64,000 nucleotides of DNA from JAGVSR01 sp033765145. GTDB taxonomy: Bacteria; Pseudomonadota; Alphaproteobacteria; Rhizobiales; Hyphomicrobiaceae. Position 1 is the stretch's first letter; each line of letters opens with the position of its first letter. The stretch covers positions 148,709 to 212,708 of the forward strand of contig JANRIH010000028.1 in the NCBI GenBank assembly GCA_033765145.1, written 5' to 3'. Under the pieces are notes generated by a model. It made no database searches, was not told where the DNA came from, and was given only the letters and a program-made list of their open reading frames with translations. Shown one piece after another: positions 35,979 through 43,989 of this stretch. The translations under genes were made by a program, and so were the position numbers.

Positions 35979-36703
35979 ATTATAAGTCATTGATTTTACA
36001 GTATTTTTTACCATCGCAAATTCAGGCGACCTTTCCGCCGGTTAGCGGATGTTCGTCCGCGTTTCGGGCGGTCTCTGCGGCGTGACTTGTCGGTCTTCGT
36101 GCGGGAAACGTCCCGCTGTCTCTTGCGTCGAAATTCCTTTTCCGGGCGACGGTGGGCACACTCCGCGAGAGACTGGTTTGCGCGCGAACTGAGACCGGTT
36201 TGAGAGAGGCGCGTCACTCGTCATTGCTATAGCTCGTCATCGACTATTTGAGATGCTCTCACCTTCGAAGAGGCAGTCGTGTATGAGCCCGCCGTAGCAT
36301 GACGAGTTCGCAGGCTTCATCTTGGATGTCCAAGATTTTGGATTCGAACTCAGCGGCATCACGCTCGGCGGATCTGCAATCAATGAGACGAGAAGCAGAG
36401 TTTGCCGACATGGTGAGCGGTCGTCCCTGTCTCAAACATTTGACGAGTGGCTATGGCCGCAAACGGTCGTTCAGCGGACCATTGAGATACGCCGTCGCGT
36501 TCGGAGCAACTCAGTGGTGGGGAACAGTTTGGTAGCCCCGTTTCTGCACCATGAAGTCAAGCCGTAGTGCCAAGGCCTTCTTCGTTGAGACGTTCCGCGG
36601 TTCCGTATTTTGCAGCAACGCGTCATTGACCCGAGCGGGTGGGCACGGTCTGATATCCAAGTGATTCGCGGCGCCGGTGACCATCCGTGCGCACGGTGAG
36701 GTC
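35979..36703. other. Junction region between tRNA-Ala and the accessory block
   Basis: 725 bases without a confident gene, of lower GC content than the core. A GCGGGA/TCCCGC hairpin with a 4-base loop lies near 36102-36117. One short minus-strand frame (36259-36411) is listed separately. No repeat of the tRNA 3' end was seen inside the window. The region may be a decayed boundary of an integrated element. Confidence 0.45.
36259..36411 (-). CDS. Possible small protein
   Basis: 50-codon frame beginning MSANSASRLIDCRSAERDAA and continuing with acidic helix-like sequence ending in basic RLPLRR. The composition looks protein-like, but the ribosome-binding site is poorly placed. It could equally be the 3' fragment of a larger lost gene. 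Confidence 0.3.
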   Translation of the reverse strand: MSANSASRLIDCRSAERDAAEFESKILDIQDEACELVMLRRAHTRLPLRR

Positions 36704-37042
36704 ATGGATATTGCGTTCCATTCGAAGGCGCTTCGCGACGTCTGTGAGAGCGAGGATATGCTTAAGACCAAGTATGGGGAGATTGTCGGAGAGGCGATCG
36801 TCAGACGTCTCGCCGACCTTCGCGCGGCCGCGACCATCCGCGACTTGGTGATAGGTGCTCCCCGCGAGGTACTCTCCGGCAACCACCCCACATTATGTAT
36901 CGACTTGGCCGGTGAAGCTGTGCTGCTACTGCGAGCCAATCATCTCAAGCCTCCCCGAAATGCTAGCGGCGCGATTTCTTGGGTCGAGGTGACGCGCCTC
37001 AAAATTATGAGCATCGGAACCGTAGATGGCCAGAGCAGCTGA
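36704..37042 (+). CDS. HigB/RelE-ParE-like toxin
   Basis: 112-aa protein; the ATG at 36704 follows GGTGAGG. It begins MDIAFHSKALRDVCESEDML, then AIVRRLADLRAAATIRDLVI and a late VLLLRANH strand, the pattern of small HigB/system-killer toxins of the RelE/ParE superfamily, ribonucleases that act on the ribosome. The stop overlaps the next gene by 17 bases, as expected for a toxin-antitoxin operon with the toxin first (HigBA order). Confidence 0.8.
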   Translation: MDIAFHSKALRDVCESEDMLKTKYGEIVGEAIVRRLADLRAAATIRDLVIGAPREVLSGNHPTLCIDLAGEAVLLLRANHLKPPRNASGAISWVEVTRLKIMSIGTVDGQSS

Positions 37043-38135
37043 TTTCCAGCCATCCTGGGCCTCCGCGCCAGGGTCTACAATCGCTGAGATTCTCAAGCAC
37101 CGCGGTCTGACCCTGGCCGAGTTTGCACAAGAAGTCGGCGTTTCGACATCCGAAGCGACGGCCGTCATTCGTGGTAGCGCTGCCATCGACGCCGATCTAG
37201 CGGACCGCTTGGCGATCTTGGGGCCCTCGGCCGAGTTCTGGATGCGGCGCGAGCGCCATTACCGGGATAGCCTTGCAACAAAGGCCGCTATCCTGTCGGC
37301 GGAAGACGCCCAGGACCTAGTCAAACAGCTTCCCATAGCTGATATGCGGCGCTTCGGCTGGATCGATTCGGCTTCGTTAAAGGCGGCGCGCCTAGCCGCT
37401 TGCCTCCGCTTCTTCGATGTCGATGACGTATCGGCATGGCACTATCGCTATAGAAGCGAAGTCGCGGTCGCGGCCTTTCGGACATCACCAACGTTCGAAG
37501 CAAACCCCTTTTCTGTCGCCGCTTGGCTGCGCCAAGCCGAAATCGTGGGCGCGAGGATCGCGTGCCGCCGATGGAATAGAGAAGCATTCATAGCAAAGCT
37601 GCTGGAAATGCGTGCGCTCTCACGCCTCAAAGACCCGCAGCAATTCCTGCCACAGCTGCAAAGCCTGTGCGCATCATGCGGTGTGGCGCTCGTTGTCGTG
37701 CGTGCGCCGAAAGGTTGTCGCGCCAGCGGCGCGACCCGCTTCTTGAGCGCTGAGAAGGCTTTGATCGTTGTCAGCTTCCGTCATCGAACAGACGACCATT
37801 TCTGGTTCACGTTCTTTCACGAGGCTGCTCATCTCATTCTGCATGCTGAGGATACTCTATTTCTCGAAGACGGTAGCGATGTGACGGCCACCGAAGAAGC
37901 AGAAGCCAATGAGTATGCGGCTCGCGTTCTGGTGCCGAAGGAGCATATCACGGAGCTTTCGCGGCTTCGGCTGAACGTCAAGGCGATCGTGGCCTTCGCG
38001 CGTCGTATAGGGGTCGCACCCGGAATTGTGGTCGGCCAACTGCAGCACACCGGGCAAGCGCGTCGCGATCAGCTCAATAGCCTTAAGCGTCGGTATAGCT
38101 GGAGCGAGAGTTCAGCGATTCAACTCATCCCTTGA
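37026..38135 (+). CDS. HigA-type antitoxin fused to ImmA/IrrE metallopeptidase
   Basis: 369 aa. The N-terminal ~80 residues are a HigA-like helix-turn-helix (SWASAPGSTIAEILKHRGLT, LAEFAQEVGVSTSEATAVIR). The C-terminal half is an ImmA/IrrE (M78) zinc protease domain with FFHEAAHLILH (HExxH) and the downstream acidic EEAEANEYAARVLVP ligand helix. ImmA proteins cleave repressors; here repressor and protease lie in one chain. It is translationally coupled to the toxin gene and its last 11 bases overlap the convergent downstream gene. Confidence 0.87.
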   Translation: MARAADFQPSWASAPGSTIAEILKHRGLTLAEFAQEVGVSTSEATAVIRGSAAIDADLADRLAILGPSAEFWMRRERHYRDSLATKAAILSAEDAQDLVKQLPIADMRRFGWIDSASLKAARLAACLRFFDVDDVSAWHYRYRSEVAVAAFRTSPTFEANPFSVAAWLRQAEIVGARIACRRWNREAFIAKLLEMRALSRLKDPQQFLPQLQSLCASCGVALVVVRAPKGCRASGATRFLSAEKALIVVSFRHRTDDHFWFTFFHEAAHLILHAEDTLFLEDGSDVTATEEAEANEYAARVLVPKEHITELSRLRLNVKAIVAFARRIGVAPGIVVGQLQHTGQARRDQLNSLKRRYSWSESSAIQLIP

Positions 38136-39084
38136 AATACTCGTATACGCGTGGACTCTTCTGCCAATTGCAGAGCGCATCTTCGAGTGCCTGCATGCCA
38201 GTCCCAAGGTAACCGTCCAGGCCTTCCAATTTGGAATCCAGCTGTGAATCCATGCTGGCATCCTCTGTATCGCCCGCGAAAAGCAGGCGCGCACCCGACA
38301 ATGGACCGGTCGCCTCTCGCAAATATGCCGAGTTGGGCTCTATCGGTGCGATGCCGAGCTTACCCAGCATGGCGAGATAGTCGAATTTGCCGAGCCGTCC
38401 GAAGCGCATCACTTCGTCCATCGATCGGTACATGGCGGCGAATACCTCGCGCGGGTTCTGCCCGACCTGCTTGTGTAATTCGCGGACAAGGCCCGGATGC
38501 GTTCCCGAGCGCGTCACCCACGCGACGTAACTTTCCACTACGGTGGGCAATCCCTTTTTCGAATGGGCCTTCAGGCTTTCGTACTTCCGGTGATTACTGA
38601 AGCGGCGAGAAATCCCGTCGCCTCCTCGAAGGACAGCTTCATTTGCCGCGACCCAAGCTCTAAAATCGGGCAATGCACGACTGGTACGACGCCAATCCCA
38701 GAGAATTCCCTGGCCGAGGCTGCCGTAGACGGCCTCCGTCAGTAGCCAGCCATCCTCGCCGTGCTTGCCGAAATGGGTCGCCAGAAACACCAACCAGAAG
38801 GCCTCGTCCGATTGCCCCTCGCGATAATGAAGCACAGCTGCGCGAAGCGGATCGAAAAGTCCAGACCCAGGCTGCTTGCGGCGCTGATCGTGACGTCCGT
38901 CGCGAATGGCGTGAACGAATTCAATGCGCCTCACGCTATCGATTAATTGAGCGACGAGGCACTCGAGCGCGGCTCCCGCACGAATTCCCGGCAACTGCGC
39001 GACATCGTGCTCATATTTCCGGAGCAGACCCTGCAGCCTCCTCGCGCGGTCCCTTTCGCCAGAGCGATCAGACTTCCCTGTCAT
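38125..39084 (-). CDS. Probable alpha-glutamyl/putrescinyl-thymine pyrophosphorylase family protein (clade 3)
   Basis: 319 aa from the ATG at 39084, which overlaps the upstream stop by 4 bases (ATGA); an ATG at 39096 is an alternative. Stretches DEAFWLVFLATHFGKHGEDG, GISRRFSNHRKYESL, FDYLAMLGKLGIAPIEPNSA and ALEDALCNWQKSP match the aGPT-Pplase clade 3 family as I know it, which is predicted to act on modified pyrimidine bases of DNA. The biochemical role is a family prediction. It is coupled to the thymidylate-synthase-like gene, supporting a shared base-modification pathway. Confidence 0.72.
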   Translation of the reverse strand: MTGKSDRSGERDRARRLQGLLRKYEHDVAQLPGIRAGAALECLVAQLIDSVRRIEFVHAIRDGRHDQRRKQPGSGLFDPLRAAVLHYREGQSDEAFWLVFLATHFGKHGEDGWLLTEAVYGSLGQGILWDWRRTSRALPDFRAWVAANEAVLRGGDGISRRFSNHRKYESLKAHSKKGLPTVVESYVAWVTRSGTHPGLVRELHKQVGQNPREVFAAMYRSMDEVMRFGRLGKFDYLAMLGKLGIAPIEPNSAYLREATGPLSGARLLFAGDTEDASMDSQLDSKLEGLDGYLGTGMQALEDALCNWQKSPRVYEYFKG

Positions 39085-40073
39085 GGCTTCGTCCATTCGA
39101 GCAGCGGCGCGTCGACAGGAGCTGGCACACTTGTCGCTTTGGCACGGATGAAGGCGTCGTAGACCCCCGCTGCCATAGCATTCTTCACCTCCACGATTGC
39201 CCGTCGGTCCTTCCTCTTAAGGTGCGCGTGCACAAGAAGCAGGCGAGCCAAGTCTACCCAGAACGGATCGATTGCCGTCACATCGCCAATGTCGAGGACG
39301 CCACATCTGATGCGCGCTTCTTTATCCAGCAGCCACTTGATTGCGTTCCAGGGATCTCCGACTGGCATCGCCGGCATCGCCAGCTTGTCTTGCCAGCCCT
39401 CGTCCAGATACTCCCGGGCTCGGCGTTCGTGCTCCTCGTAGAGATGCAAGCTGCCGACGGCATGATTGTACTCGCCGAGCTCGCACCCCATCGTACGCGC
39501 GACTACCTCCTGCAGCAGCGTGAAGGCGAAGACGTCGTGTGGCAGGCCTAGGTATGCATCGTTTGAGCGCATCGATGTCATCATGTGCATGCGGCCGCTG
39601 CGAGCCAAGAACTGCAGCGTGCACGTGCACGGCACATCCTTCTTTCCGAGGTCGCTCGCGCCATACAGCTGGACTACAGCCTGCCGCGTGTCCGGTTTCC
39701 GTCGCAGCAGCTCGATGACCTTCTCGATCTGTGACGGCGCTTTTCCGCCGAATATCCGCGGCCCGTAAGCGCCGGGTGCCCTCGTCGCCCGCTTAGACAC
39801 GCCGAGGAACTCGCGGTAGGCAGGGATGTAGTGCTCGACGACGGTGAGTGCGTCCGAGCCCGAGAAATACCAAAGCGTCTCACCCAGGCACGATAGCAGC
39901 GTCGCACGGCGCTCGGTGCGGCTGAACCGCGCCCGTGGGTTTGTGAGTTTGAGCATGACGCCCATCAACTCACGCGCAGGGCCCTTCGACGATCGCGTAA
40001 CGACCTTGCTCTTCAACGCACGACGGAACACGGGTTGAAGGAGATCATCCAACGTCTGGCCTTCGATATACAT
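39081..40073 (-). CDS. Thymidylate synthase-like pyrimidine (hydroxy)methylase
   Basis: 330-aa member of the thymidylate synthase superfamily. The nucleophile region is DVPCTCTLQF (Cys149; the usual following His is Thr). The phosphate and base pocket reads RSNDAYLGLPHDVFAF, and SLHLYEEH gives the H-x-Y pair (H210, Y212). The residue equivalent to E. coli TS Asn177, which distinguishes dUMP from dCMP, is Asp180, as in deoxycytidylate hydroxymethylases. The canonical TS C-terminus is absent. So it is probably not the housekeeping ThyA but a dCMP- or dUMP-hydroxymethylase-type enzyme. Confidence 0.85.
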   Translation of the reverse strand: MYIEGQTLDDLLQPVFRRALKSKVVTRSSKGPARELMGVMLKLTNPRARFSRTERRATLLSCLGETLWYFSGSDALTVVEHYIPAYREFLGVSKRATRAPGAYGPRIFGGKAPSQIEKVIELLRRKPDTRQAVVQLYGASDLGKKDVPCTCTLQFLARSGRMHMMTSMRSNDAYLGLPHDVFAFTLLQEVVARTMGCELGEYNHAVGSLHLYEEHERRAREYLDEGWQDKLAMPAMPVGDPWNAIKWLLDKEARIRCGVLDIGDVTAIDPFWVDLARLLLVHAHLKRKDRRAIVEVKNAMAAGVYDAFIRAKATSVPAPVDAPLLEWTKP

Positions 40074-40308
40074 TGCGCAAACCCAACCGGATCGCGGCCC
40101 CCCAGACCAGCCCTAACGCATGTTGATAGCAGACCGCGGCTGATTCGGCTTTCTGCATGCGCCATCCGAGCAAATGGCCAGCCGGCGCAGCGCTCCGCGC
40201 CACGCCGCTTGCCGCGACGTAATGCGCCAAGTTCCAGACGCTTTTGCTAACACCGGAGGGACCAAATGACTAGGCGAGCCGATGTCTCCTAAGGGATAAT
40301 GCGTCCAG

Positions 40309-41907
40309 TCAGTCGCGAGTTTGGGATAGGCCCAACTTCTTGTCCTGTTCTGCCCAGTCCATCGGCAGGTCGGTCATGTCGGACATGCCGAGCCCGCGTG
40401 GAAGTGTTCCTGCGATCGCGGCGGATACGATGTTGGGCGACAGAAAGGCCAGTGAGAAAATCATGCGGACCGACCGCTCGCTCCGGCTTTCCCGCTGAGC
40501 GATGGCGTCAAGATGAGGCACCGCGCCGCGCATGAGTTCTTCCAACCACTGGCGAGCCGTGGCAATGGCTATTAGCAGACGGGCGCGAGCCTCGGATCGG
40601 ATGACCTTGCGACTGGGAGACACATTGGGCGGCTTTGCTGTATCAGGAGTTGAAAAGGACCGACGACGTCTGTGAACAGGGGGCGTCCAGGGGATTCGGA
40701 TTGGTTCTGGCGAATAGCTCGTATCTCCCGGCGTGTGAACCCTGATCGTGATCTCGCTCGATCCGATTGTGACTCGGTCGACCGCCCCCTGTAACGTTTC
40801 GCTCAGGTTCGCGTCCGATTGATCGAGTCTTCCGTTCTCGATGAGGCTGTTGATCACACGTTGCTCCATGTCCGGCGCCGCGACCCGCGGCACTGAACCA
40901 GCATCGGACTTGTTCCCCTGCACAAGGGCGGCCGAAACGTAGTAGCGGTACCGGATACCTCGTTTGATGCCGTAGCTCGGAGACATTCGGTTTCCTCGGT
41001 CGTCGTAGATCTTGCCAAGTAGAAGGGCATTTGATTTCCGCCAGTGCTGGCGGTGCCCCTGCCGGTTGGTTTCGAGGATCGCTTGGACCTGATCAAAGAG
41101 ATCCTGATCGATGATCGGATCGTGCTCGCCGGGGTAGCTTTGACAGCGATGGTTGATTTCGCCGAGATAGGTTCGATTGCGAAGGAGAGAGACCATCGCT
41201 CCCACCATGAACGGAATGCCACCAATGGTGCGTCCAGTTGCAAGACGACGCGTCCTCGTCACAAGTCCACGCTCGCGCAGGTCACGCTGTAGGGCCGGAA
41301 GAGAGCGCAGATCCCGGTAACGCGAGAAGATCAGCCGAACTTCCGCGGCCTCCTCTGGGACGACGATCAGCTTCCGGTCTGCCACCCTGTAGCCATGCGG
41401 GACGACACCGCCCATCCATAGTCCTTTTTTCTTGGAAGCCGCGATCTTGTCGCGGATGCGCTCGCCCGTGACCTCGCGCTCGAACTGAGCGAACGACAGG
41501 AGCACGTTGAGCGTCAAACGCCCCATCGAGGTGGTAGTGTTGAACGATTGTGTGACGGAGACGAACGAGACGCCGTGTGTATCAAACAGTTCGACCAGCT
41601 TTGCGAAGTCCGCCAAGGACCGCGTCAGCCGATCGACCTTGTAGACCACAACAATGTCGAGCCGGCGTTCGCGGATTTCGTCCATCAGAGCCAGCAGCGC
41701 GGGCCGCTCAATACTGCCGCCCGAAAAGCCGCCGTCATCGAAGCGCGTTTTGATGAGACGCCAACCTTCGTGCGTCTGGCTCTTGATATAGGCTTCGCAG
41801 GCCTCACGCTGCGCATCGAGAGAATTGAAGTCCTGTTCGAGTCCTGCGTCCGTCGAGACTCGGGTGTAGACTGCGCAGCGCAGTGGTTTGGGACTCAGTG
41901 TCGTCAT
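40309..41907 (-). CDS. Large serine recombinase
   Basis: 532-aa recombinase-family protein. The N-terminal resolvase domain has RCAVYTRVSTD (catalytic Ser18), RFDDGGFSGGSIERPAL and the VVVYKVDRLTRSLADF helix. A recombinase domain follows (VPHGYRVADRKLIVVPEEAA, TYLGEINHRCQSYPGEHDPI), then a zinc-ribbon-type region and a basic C-terminus. The ATG overlaps the DUF2924 gene stop by 4 bases. It could be the integrase of the accessory block or a self-mobile element. Confidence 0.93.
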   Translation of the reverse strand: MTTLSPKPLRCAVYTRVSTDAGLEQDFNSLDAQREACEAYIKSQTHEGWRLIKTRFDDGGFSGGSIERPALLALMDEIRERRLDIVVVYKVDRLTRSLADFAKLVELFDTHGVSFVSVTQSFNTTTSMGRLTLNVLLSFAQFEREVTGERIRDKIAASKKKGLWMGGVVPHGYRVADRKLIVVPEEAAEVRLIFSRYRDLRSLPALQRDLRERGLVTRTRRLATGRTIGGIPFMVGAMVSLLRNRTYLGEINHRCQSYPGEHDPIIDQDLFDQVQAILETNRQGHRQHWRKSNALLLGKIYDDRGNRMSPSYGIKRGIRYRYYVSAALVQGNKSDAGSVPRVAAPDMEQRVINSLIENGRLDQSDANLSETLQGAVDRVTIGSSEITIRVHTPGDTSYSPEPIRIPWTPPVHRRRRSFSTPDTAKPPNVSPSRKVIRSEARARLLIAIATARQWLEELMRGAVPHLDAIAQRESRSERSVRMIFSLAFLSPNIVSAAIAGTLPRGLGMSDMTDLPMDWAEQDKKLGLSQTRD

Positions 41908-42422
41908 GGGGTGTCCCCCTTTCGATCGGCAGCGCGCGCCTTTCCACCGGTTTTCACACCAAAGAAGCGCGGGCCATTCCATCGCGTGCCAGTGATGGCA
42001 AAGGCAACTTCGGACAAGCTACTATACGTGACTCCGTTCCAGGCGAAGCCTTCGGCCAGCACCATGACGTGGTGCATCGTACCGCCATGCTCACGGCCAA
42101 TGACCGTTCCCGGCGCGAGAGATTTGGCGCCGCGAGACGAGACATTCAGGCTCTCCAGGGTCGGTAAGCCGGTGCCAGCTTTGTCCTTAGCTTTCTGTTC
42201 GGCAATCCGGCGCAGCAGCTTGATGCTCTGGCCGTCGAGATCGCCGAAGGCATCGGCCTGAATGCGATAGGCGATCATCCGGATAAGCAGTTGCTTTGTG
42301 ATGTGCTCGGGCGCGGCGCGACCGGTCAGACGCCGCCATCGCCATCGCAGCCCGTCGAGATCAAGTTCTGGGAGATCGGCCAGCTCTCGGGCGCTCTCGT
42401 CCTCCATGCGAGATCCGCTCAT
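41904..42422 (-). CDS. DUF2924 family protein
   Basis: 172-aa protein with the DUF2924 signatures LRWRWRRLTGRAAPEHITKQ, LIRMIAYRIQADAFGDLD, REHGGTMHHVMVLAEGFAWN and SLSEVAFAITGTRWNGPRFF. It is regularly found just before serine recombinases in alphaproteobacterial mobile elements. Its role is unknown. The ATG is one base inside the DUF3489 stop (TGATG) and the stop overlaps the recombinase ATG. Confidence 0.92.
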   Translation of the reverse strand: MSGSRMEDESARELADLPELDLDGLRWRWRRLTGRAAPEHITKQLLIRMIAYRIQADAFGDLDGQSIKLLRRIAEQKAKDKAGTGLPTLESLNVSSRGAKSLAPGTVIGREHGGTMHHVMVLAEGFAWNGVTYSSLSEVAFAITGTRWNGPRFFGVKTGGKARAADRKGDTP

Positions 42423-42760
42423 CACTGCCCCCGCGTCGGTCGTTCCAGCGAATAGCGCCGGGTACCATCAGCGTCGCGGGACGAGTTAAGCGTCAGGCCG
42501 AGCTTCTTCTTCACAGTGCCGGACAGGAAGCCGCGCACGCTGTGTGGCTGCCACTCGGTTGCGTTCATCAACTCCGCCAGTGTCGTGCCATCGCGGCGGG
42601 CGAGGAGATCAAGGCACCGCTGCTGTTTGCTCGTGCCGAGGGTATCGGGACCACACTCGGGTGCTTTCGCTCGGCGGGTGTTCTTGGTCGCTACCGGCCT
42701 TGCACTGGCCACACTACGCTTCGCGGGTGTCTTGGCAGATATGCGGGATTTCGCGGTCAT
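42422..42760 (-). CDS. DUF3489 family protein
   Basis: 112-aa basic protein. The N-terminal 45 residues are Lys/Arg/Ala-rich and probably disordered; the C-terminal DUF3489 winged-helix-like domain reads SKQQRCLDLLARRDGTTLAE, MNATEWQPHSVRGFLSG and KKLGLTL. First gene of the DUF3489-DUF2924-recombinase trio; probably DNA-binding. Confidence 0.88.
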   Translation of the reverse strand: MTAKSRISAKTPAKRSVASARPVATKNTRRAKAPECGPDTLGTSKQQRCLDLLARRDGTTLAELMNATEWQPHSVRGFLSGTVKKKLGLTLNSSRDADGTRRYSLERPTRGQ

Positions 42761-43086
42761 TATAACGCTCCAGGTCTCGGGCACCTCGCCAATCGCGATG
42801 CCGGCACGACCTGTAGCCCCGCAGTTCCGGCGAGGTTTATGGCCGGCGCACTTCGCAACGCCGACCCTGACACGACAACAGCAACGCTCGCGGCGCAGGT
42901 GAAGTCCAGTGGTTTCTGGTTGGCCCGACGCTGCACTCTGGTGGCCAGTGCTAGTTCCACCGTTGCGTCCAACACAAGCAGTATTCGCCGCTTCCGTCGC
43001 GGATGACGATCAGCAAGGCGAGGTCGACTTGCTTTGCCCCAGGTGTTGAAGTGCGGAACGGCAGCGAAGCTGAGTCGAACAAGCGT
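42761..43086. other. Gap between recombinase module and WYL gene
   Basis: 326 bases with no convincing gene on either strand; probably the promoter of the DUF3489-DUF2924-recombinase module (leftward) plus the 3' flank of the WYL gene. Confidence 0.5.
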
Positions 43087-43899
43087 TCAGTGATCATCAT
43101 CTCCAGAGAGACGGTTTTCTGCTGGCGTGCTTGCCTCTAGACGAGCCCCGGGGAGGTCCAGGCCCCATCGCCGCCTTGCGTAGATCAACATCGCCCGTGG
43201 CAGACGGACCACCAGGCAACCATCCGTCATCGCGAACTCGCGCTCGACGCTTTTCTGTTGAGACGGCGAGAGATGAGAGGCCGGTAAAAGCCGGACATCG
43301 ACCATGTCTTCCCAGTCGACGTCGACCGGCAAGTCGCCGGCAAGCTTCTCGGCGCGAACCGCCAGAATGCGGGCAAGAACGAAGTCGCGCCACTCGCACC
43401 GCTCAAAACACCAGGCGCGTGCGTGCCAGCGCTCGCCATCGTTGATGAGCCGCGCCGGTGCGATCCAGCGCCGCGAAGCGTCAGGCCTTGTAAAGGACTG
43501 ATAGTCGATCAGGAGCCGCTCGGAGTCCCGAGCCGCGCGGCGGACCCTGGCGGCAATGCTTGCGTTCAGTGGACGCTCGAGCCTGGGAAGCGTCGCCGTC
43601 AAAGGATCACCCGCCGCAGCCATCTCCATGAGTTCGTGGCGGCCATTCGATTGCGCGTAAGCTGGCTTGTAGGCATCCGTCGTCACGTAGGATTTCGCAC
43701 GCGTGTCATAGACGACCCCGCCACTTGAAAGATCCAGATAGGCTCGAAAATCAAGCGCTGCCTGCGCGGGCGAGATTGCGAACGCATCAATTAGATCGGC
43801 ACGATTGATCTTGGCCTCCCAGAACAGCCGCGCATCGATGAACCGCAGCCGTTCCAGCGCACCATGTCGGATCGCATCTTTTGCAGGTCTCCGCGTCAT
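43087..43899 (-). CDS. CapW/BrxR-like WYL-domain transcriptional regulator
   Basis: 270 aa. The N-terminal winged helix reads LRFIDARLFWEAKINRADLI and FAISPAQAALDFRAYLD, followed by the DTRAKSYVTTDAYKPAY wing seen in CapW/BrxR regulators of CBASS and BREX loci. A WYL domain follows (about 115-190, LLIDYQSFTRP, RLINDGERWHARAWCFERCE), then a WCX-type C-terminal domain. Such proteins repress defence operons and respond to a nucleic-acid or nucleotide ligand. It is divergent from the sbcD-led operon, with an inverted repeat in the intervening DNA. Confidence 0.88.
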   Translation of the reverse strand: MTRRPAKDAIRHGALERLRFIDARLFWEAKINRADLIDAFAISPAQAALDFRAYLDLSSGGVVYDTRAKSYVTTDAYKPAYAQSNGRHELMEMAAAGDPLTATLPRLERPLNASIAARVRRAARDSERLLIDYQSFTRPDASRRWIAPARLINDGERWHARAWCFERCEWRDFVLARILAVRAEKLAGDLPVDVDWEDMVDVRLLPASHLSPSQQKSVEREFAMTDGCLVVRLPRAMLIYARRRWGLDLPGARLEASTPAENRLSGDDDH

Positions 43900-43914
43900 G
43901 GTGCTCAACCTAGC

Positions 43915-43943
43915 TTGACGGATGGTCCTCGGCCATCTAAAAA
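43915..43943 (+). promoter_or_regulatory. Candidate sigma-70 promoter of the sbcD operon
   Basis: TTGACG (43915-43920), a 17-base spacer, then TAAAAA (43938-43943). The -10 overlaps the inverted repeat at 43934-43950, so a bound regulator would block it. Confidence 0.5.
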
Positions 43944-43950
43944 CTAGATG
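43934..43950. promoter_or_regulatory. Perfect inverted repeat, candidate WYL operator
   Basis: CATCTA-AAAAC-TAGATG: two 6-base arms with a 5-base centre, located midway between the divergent WYL and sbcD-like starts. The symmetric site suits a dimeric CapW/BrxR-type repressor. Confidence 0.55.
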
Positions 43951-43989
43951 CATATTCATCCGGGGGCTGCTGAGCCGGGGGGCAGAGGC

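Noticed and set aside
39081..40073. Housekeeping thymidylate synthase ThyA
   Set aside because: Asp instead of Asn at the base-specificity position, the His after the nucleophile replaced, missing canonical C-terminus and coupling to an aGPT-Pplase-like gene argue against the housekeeping role.
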